A stretch of 25,695 nucleotides of DNA from Blautia sp. (GTDB taxonomy: Bacteria > Bacillota > Clostridia > Lachnospirales > Lachnospiraceae): contig JAUUSJ010000051.1 in assembly GCA_030841965.1 (NCBI GenBank), forward strand, positions 1 to 25,695, read 5' to 3'. This document shows, in pieces, positions 22,408-25,695 of the stretch. The notes beneath the pieces are model-generated. The model was given only the letters and a program-made list of their open reading frames with translations. It was not told the origin of the DNA and searched no databases. Each line of letters begins with the position of its first letter. Position 1 is the stretch's first letter. The position numbers and the translations under genes were made by a program.

Positions 22408-23697
22408 ATGCCAGTCTATCTTTTATTTATTATTTTTATCATTGGACTCGTCATTGCGATTCCAGTATCTATTATTCTTGGAATCACCTCTGTCCTTCCG
22501 TCCATATTCGACCCTTCCTTTACAGTCGGTGCAAAATATTTAATCCGTGCCATGTTCGGAGGATTAGATTCCTTTCCTCTGCTCGCCGTCCCTATGTTCG
22601 TGCTATCTGGAATCATTATGGCAAAGGGTGGAATATCCAGAAAACTATTTGATATTTTTGCATATTTTCTCGGAAAACTAACCGCAGGTATGCCATGTGC
22701 CGTCATCGTCACCTGTCTATTTTACGGTGCGATTTCTGGCTCTGCTCCCGCCACAGTCGCCGCTGTCGGAAGTATGACCATTCCCATCTTGACAGGACTT
22801 GGCTATGACATCACTTTTACCACCGCCATCGTCGCTGTCGCTGGAGGACTCGGCGTCATTATCCCACCAAGTATCCCCTTCATCATGTACGGCATGGCTT
22901 CCGGTGCCTCGGTGAGTGAGTTATTTTTAGCTGGAATCATCCCGGGATTGATGATAGGCGGACTCTTGATGTTTTACGCCATTTTATACTGTAAGCGAAA
23001 CGGCGAGGACAAAGAAAAGATTAACAGCGAAGTGAATCGACTACATGAAAAAGGGTTATTTAATGTCGTAAAAGAAAGCTTTTTTGCCATTTTAAGCCCA
23101 GTAATCATTCTCGGCTGTATCTATAGTGGAGTTGCCTCCCCAACCGAGGCAGCAGTAATCTCTGTATTTTATGCACTATTTATCAGCCTTTTTGTTTACA
23201 AGAGTATCCGTATCCGAGATATCTGGGATATCCTCAAAGAATCTATCAAGACATTTGCGCCAATTTTATTTATTTTGGCGACGTCCACGGCTTTCTCGAG
23301 GGTTCTGACATTAATGCAGGTTCCCCAGACAGTCAGCAGTTTTATCAGCCAAAACTTCAAGAGTCCGATTATCATTCTCCTGATTATTAATATCTTCCTC
23401 TTGATTGTAGGTATGGTTATGGATACGACACCAGCTATCTTAATTCTGACACCGATTCTTCTTCCGATTATAACAAATCTCGGAATGAACCCAATTCAGT
23501 TCGGTGTTATCATGGTCGTAAACCTTGCCGTCGGCTTCGTCACACCACCGATTGGCGTCAACCTATTTGTCGCCAGCTCATTAACCGACGTTCCAGTCAT
23601 GACGATTGCCAAAAAAGCAATGCCGATGATTGGATATTTTCTGGTGGCGCTGCTTCTTATCACATTTGTCCCAGCGATTTCACTGGCATTATTATAG
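22408..23697 (+). CDS. dctM: TRAP transporter large permease subunit (DctM)
   Basis: A 429-residue membrane protein with about 12 helices, typical length. Family features: GAISGSAPATVAAVGSMTIP in the first half and the repeated PPSIPFIMYG/PPIGVNLFVAS helical-hairpin motifs of the IT superfamily. It forms the sodium-coupled transport path. Start ATG at 22408 has AAGGAGG 9 bases upstream. It lies between dctQ and dctP with spacings of only 4 and 13 bases, so it is one operon. Confidence 0.96.
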   Translation: MPVYLLFIIFIIGLVIAIPVSIILGITSVLPSIFDPSFTVGAKYLIRAMFGGLDSFPLLAVPMFVLSGIIMAKGGISRKLFDIFAYFLGKLTAGMPCAVIVTCLFYGAISGSAPATVAAVGSMTIPILTGLGYDITFTTAIVAVAGGLGVIIPPSIPFIMYGMASGASVSELFLAGIIPGLMIGGLLMFYAILYCKRNGEDKEKINSEVNRLHEKGLFNVVKESFFAILSPVIILGCIYSGVASPTEAAVISVFYALFISLFVYKSIRIRDIWDILKESIKTFAPILFILATSTAFSRVLTLMQVPQTVSSFISQNFKSPIIILLIINIFLLIVGMVMDTTPAILILTPILLPIITNLGMNPIQFGVIMVVNLAVGFVTPPIGVNLFVASSLTDVPVMTIAKKAMPMIGYFLVALLLITFVPAISLALL

Positions 23698-23710
23698 ATA
23701 TTAGGAGGAG

Positions 23711-24790
23711 ATGAAATTGAAAATATTAAATATAATTTTTCAAAAATCAAAAATACAAAATCATATTTTGAAATCCAATTTGAAAATACACCGCCTCCTC
23801 TGTACGATAACTGTACTCACGTTAACCTCTGTCTTATTTTTTACAGGATGTGCAGCTTCGGATGAGGGCGATACTCAGCGCTATGCATGGCCACTCGCCA
23901 CGGCGAGTCCAGAAGATACCGTCACTCAGATTTTCTCCGAAAAATTTGCCGACGAAGTAGACCGACTCAGCGAGGGCAAAATGAAAATTCAAGTATACGC
24001 TAATTCCACATTGGGCGGCGACAGAGACCTCTTGGAGACTTGCGCTGACGGGGATATTCCCTTCGTCGTACAAAATACTGCACCGCAGGTAACCTTTATG
24101 CCAGACCTGGCCGTTTTTGACTTGCCCTGCGTATTTGACTCCCTCGAGGACTGCCGCAAGAAACTAGATGACCCAGAGTTTTATCAATTAATCAGCAATG
24201 TCTACACAAAAGGCGGCTATCATCTTCTCGGAATGGCAGACCAAGGTTTTCGCGTTATGAGCACGAATAAAGCCATCTCGAAATTTGAAGATTTTAAGGG
24301 ACAAAAAATCCGCACAATGGAAAATAGCTATCATCTGGATTTTTGGAAGAGTCTAAAGGCAAATCCGACTCCTATGAGCTTTAGTGAAGTTTATATCGGA
24401 TTACAACAACATACAATTGACGCCCAGGAAAACCCTTATGAGGTCATTGTATCCAATCGTCTCTATGAGCAGCAAGACTATGTAGTAGAAACAAACCATC
24501 TGCCACATCTTATCTCTCTAATCGTAAACGACGACTTTTTCAAAGAGCTTCCAAAAGGAGAGCAAGAGATTCTAACTGCCGCCGCTAAGACTGCTACGGA
24601 ATATGCCAGAGAGCAGTCCGACGCGAGAATTGCAGACCGTGTGGCAACTATCGAAGAAAGCGGCACAAAAATCATCACTCTCTCCGACGATTTGCGAGAG
24701 GAAATCCGAAAGAGCGCTCAGGGAGTGTATGATTCTATTGAGAAGGATATCTCAAAAGATATCTTTCAATCCTATCTGGAGACAGAGTAA
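23711..24790 (+). CDS. dctP: TRAP transporter substrate-binding lipoprotein (DctP)
   Basis: A 359-residue lipoprotein that captures substrate outside the membrane and hands it to DctQM. The signal has a long basic N-region and ends FFTGC with lipid Cys47, as expected in a Gram-positive. The mature DctP fold shows the conserved segment around Arg201 (KGQKIRTMENS), the usual carboxylate-binding arginine, then PTPMSFSEVYIGLQQ and DAQENPYEVI. A carboxylic acid ligand is therefore likely; shikimate or quinate is suggested by context. AGGAGG is 2 bases from the ATG at 23711 and 8 from a TTG at 23717, so the TTG may be the true start. Confidence 0.94.
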   Translation: MKLKILNIIFQKSKIQNHILKSNLKIHRLLCTITVLTLTSVLFFTGCAASDEGDTQRYAWPLATASPEDTVTQIFSEKFADEVDRLSEGKMKIQVYANSTLGGDRDLLETCADGDIPFVVQNTAPQVTFMPDLAVFDLPCVFDSLEDCRKKLDDPEFYQLISNVYTKGGYHLLGMADQGFRVMSTNKAISKFEDFKGQKIRTMENSYHLDFWKSLKANPTPMSFSEVYIGLQQHTIDAQENPYEVIVSNRLYEQQDYVVETNHLPHLISLIVNDDFFKELPKGEQEILTAAAKTATEYAREQSDARIADRVATIEESGTKIITLSDDLREEIRKSAQGVYDSIEKDISKDIFQSYLETE

Positions 24791-24847
24791 AAGATGGAGT
24801 TAATTATCTGTTCGTGTATGTAGGCTAGATAACTTTGTTATGTAGAA

Positions 24848-24887
24848 AAAGGAGATATCGAAAAATTTATTTTCCGATATCTCCTTT
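24848..24887. terminator. Bidirectional terminator between dctP and the metal-binding gene
   Basis: Arms AAAGGAGATATCGAAAAAT (24848-24866) and its complement with one change (24869-24887) form a long hairpin between convergent genes. It closely resembles the terminator at 15270-15314. Confidence 0.8.
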
Positions 24888-24916
24888 ACTTTTTCACCGA
24901 AACGATGTTTTCTTTA

Positions 24917-25276
24917 TCACTCTATACTCAAAACCTTAAAACCTGCTCTTCTGACTGCAAATTCCAAGTCATCTTCAGCAATCTCACGGTCCATAGAGAC
25001 AACAGCAATATTTTTCTTCAAATTCACCTTCGCCACTGCACCGTCGATTTCATTGATTGATTTTTCAACACTATTTTTGCAATGGTCACAATGCATACCT
25101 TCAATATGTACTATCTTCTCTCCAATCTTTTCACCGTCAAGAACCTTTTTCTCTGGCTTATCACTGCTACCTCCTCCTCCACAGCATCCGCCTTCTCCCT
25201 TCATATGCTTAAAAGAAGACCGAGCCGCAAATACTACGATTAAAATGATGATAATAAGAACTATAATTGTACCCAT
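24917..25276 (-). CDS. Membrane-anchored heavy-metal-associated (HMA) protein
   Basis: A 119-residue protein. Residues 1-17 are a membrane helix, followed by a Cys/Gly-rich stretch (GEGGCCGGGGSS) like the N-terminus of FeoB-associated Cys-rich membrane proteins. Residues 54-119 are an HMA domain with the metal motif GMHCDHC (Cys63, Cys66), the copper-chaperone/ATPase type. It probably binds Cu(I) or another soft metal at the membrane and hands it on. It stands alone here; no copper ATPase or FeoB lies beside it. Start has AGGAGG; a leader of about 160 bases precedes it. Confidence 0.9.
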   Translation of the reverse strand: MGTIIVLIIIILIVVFAARSSFKHMKGEGGCCGGGGSSDKPEKKVLDGEKIGEKIVHIEGMHCDHCKNSVEKSINEIDGAVAKVNLKKNIAVVSMDREIAEDDLEFAVRRAGFKVLSIE

Positions 25277-25287
25277 TTTTATTCCTC

Positions 25288-25377
25288 CTAGAAAAATTTT
25301 ATAATATCTTTTATCGCCTTTCCTTTTAATATTCCTATCAATATACCTAGAAACGCCTCCTTTGCATCTCTTCTCAT
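25288..25377 (-). CDS. Possible 29-residue leader peptide before the HMA gene
   Basis: Small ORF beginning MRRDAKEAFLGILIGILKGK, basic and hydrophobic, ending TAG within the HMA gene's ribosome site region, 11 bases before its ATG. No strong ribosome site precedes it and its start lies inside a hairpin. It may be a coupled leader or small membrane peptide, or chance. Confidence 0.25.
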   Translation of the reverse strand: MRRDAKEAFLGILIGILKGKAIKDIIKFF

Positions 25378-25396
25378 ATTTTATAATATAGAAGAG
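25368..25396. promoter_or_regulatory. Hairpin or operator in the HMA leader
   Basis: CTCTTCT (25368-25374) and AGAAGAG (25390-25396) enclose ATATT/AATAT arms with one bulge, giving a 12-pair hairpin around the start of the 29-residue ORF, about 100 bases before the HMA start. It could be an RNA switch or a metal-regulator operator. Confidence 0.45.
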
Positions 25397-25442
25397 TGTC
25401 TTTTCATTGGAAAATCTGTTTTTTTGGATTTCTATAGTTTGT

Positions 25443-25471
25443 ATTATAGCATTCTAACATAAGTTTTTCAA
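25443..25471 (-). promoter_or_regulatory. Promoter of the HMA gene
   Basis: On the minus strand TTGAAA (25471-25466), a 17-base spacer and a perfect TATAAT (25448-25443). Confidence 0.75.
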
Positions 25472-25550
25472 TGCTAACTCGGTAAAGGGTTGCGTAAAGT
25501 TTTGGTTGTTAGATAATTTTAGTATAAGGGGAACAGAGGGTAAGAATTGA

Positions 25551-25641
25551 GGAAAAACGCGAAGAGCATTGGAGGCGGACGTTAAGAGGGGATTGGAGAC
25601 AGACGTTAAAAGGGGATTGGAGACAGACGCGAAGAGAGGGT
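25551..25641 (-). repeat. Tandem 20-24-bp tail of the right-edge element
   Basis: Four units read on the plus strand: a short one from 25551, then GGAGGCGGACGTTAAGAGGG at 25571, GGAGACAGACGTTAAAAGGG at 25595, and GGAGACAGACGCGAAGAGAG at 25619. The period is 23-24 bases. They are the reverse-complement form of the tail at 10071-10140. Confidence 0.75.
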
Positions 25642-25695
25642 GGAGATATGTCCTCTAAAAACACGTTCGTTCCCACGGTTTTTCGACATACGCTG
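25642..25695 (-). repeat. Partial copy of the palindromic element at the right edge
   Basis: GGAGATATGTCCTCTAAAAA from 25642 through ACGTTCGTTCCCACGG to the window end is the reverse complement of 10017-10070 with a single clear change. The rest of the element lies outside the window. Orientation is opposite to the copies at 1-37 and 9888-10083. Confidence 0.85.

Noticed and set aside
1..25695. Composite transposon bounded by the inverted element copies at both edges
   Set aside because: No transposase is present, a third copy lies inside, and the edges are better explained by where the sequence was cut or the assembly stopped.

Overview
The window looks like chromosome of an anaerobic, low-to-mid GC Firmicute of the Clostridia, most likely a Lachnospiraceae-type gut bacterium. 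The evidence is strong AGGAGG ribosome sites, -10/-35 promoters with A/T-rich flanks, a Tyr T-box leader on tyrS, frequent TTG starts, Gram-positive lipoprotein signals, and a macro-domain protein of a type I associate with that family. Both window edges lie inside copies of one palindromic repeat, as happens when a contig stops at an unresolved repeat. I see no tRNA, rRNA, CRISPR array, transposase or phage gene.

Layout. 1-2.4 kb (minus): a two-gene module of a macro-domain/C-terminal DNA-binding-like protein followed by a von Willebrand A protein, with a folded RNA over the second gene's ribosome site. 2.6-4.4 kb (minus): tyrS with a complete T-box leader. 4.5-5.8 kb (minus): a HAD phosphatase fused in frame to a beta-carbonic anhydrase. 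5.9-9.0 kb (minus): an aldo-keto reductase, a small lipoprotein, an esterase/aldo-keto reductase chimera and a lipoprotein flavodoxin. 9.0-10.1 kb: no gene, but a 53-bp tandem array and a complete 196-bp palindromic element. 10.1-14.9 kb (minus): a membrane-lipid operon of zinc-ribbon protein, internally deleted FtsH, PAP2/CDP-alcohol phosphotransferase fusion, 32-residue ORF, radical SAM enzyme with an in-frame TAG, and flippase-like membrane protein. A divergent 54-residue TetR-like remnant lies upstream.

15.3-24.8 kb is a coherent shikimate/quinate locus. On the minus strand are aroE and an Old Yellow Enzyme/Fe-S/FAD reductase, with a LysR regulator upstream. On the plus strand are an MFS transporter, aroD and a complete TRAP transporter (dctQ, dctM, dctP). 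The genes suggest import of a hydroaromatic acid, interconversion of quinate, shikimate and their dehydro forms, and use of the reductase as an electron sink. A shared GTTA-N6-TAAC dyad lies upstream of both the reductase and the MFS gene. Two very similar palindromic terminators bracket the locus. The window ends with a membrane-anchored heavy-metal-binding protein and repeat DNA.

Two themes stand out. Rearranged genes are unusually dense between 4.5 and 15.3 kb: two fusions or chimeras, an internal deletion, a nonsense codon and a truncated regulator. There are also three repeat families: the palindromic element with its tandem tail, a GGTCAAAAGGTC hairpin family, and the 53-bp array.
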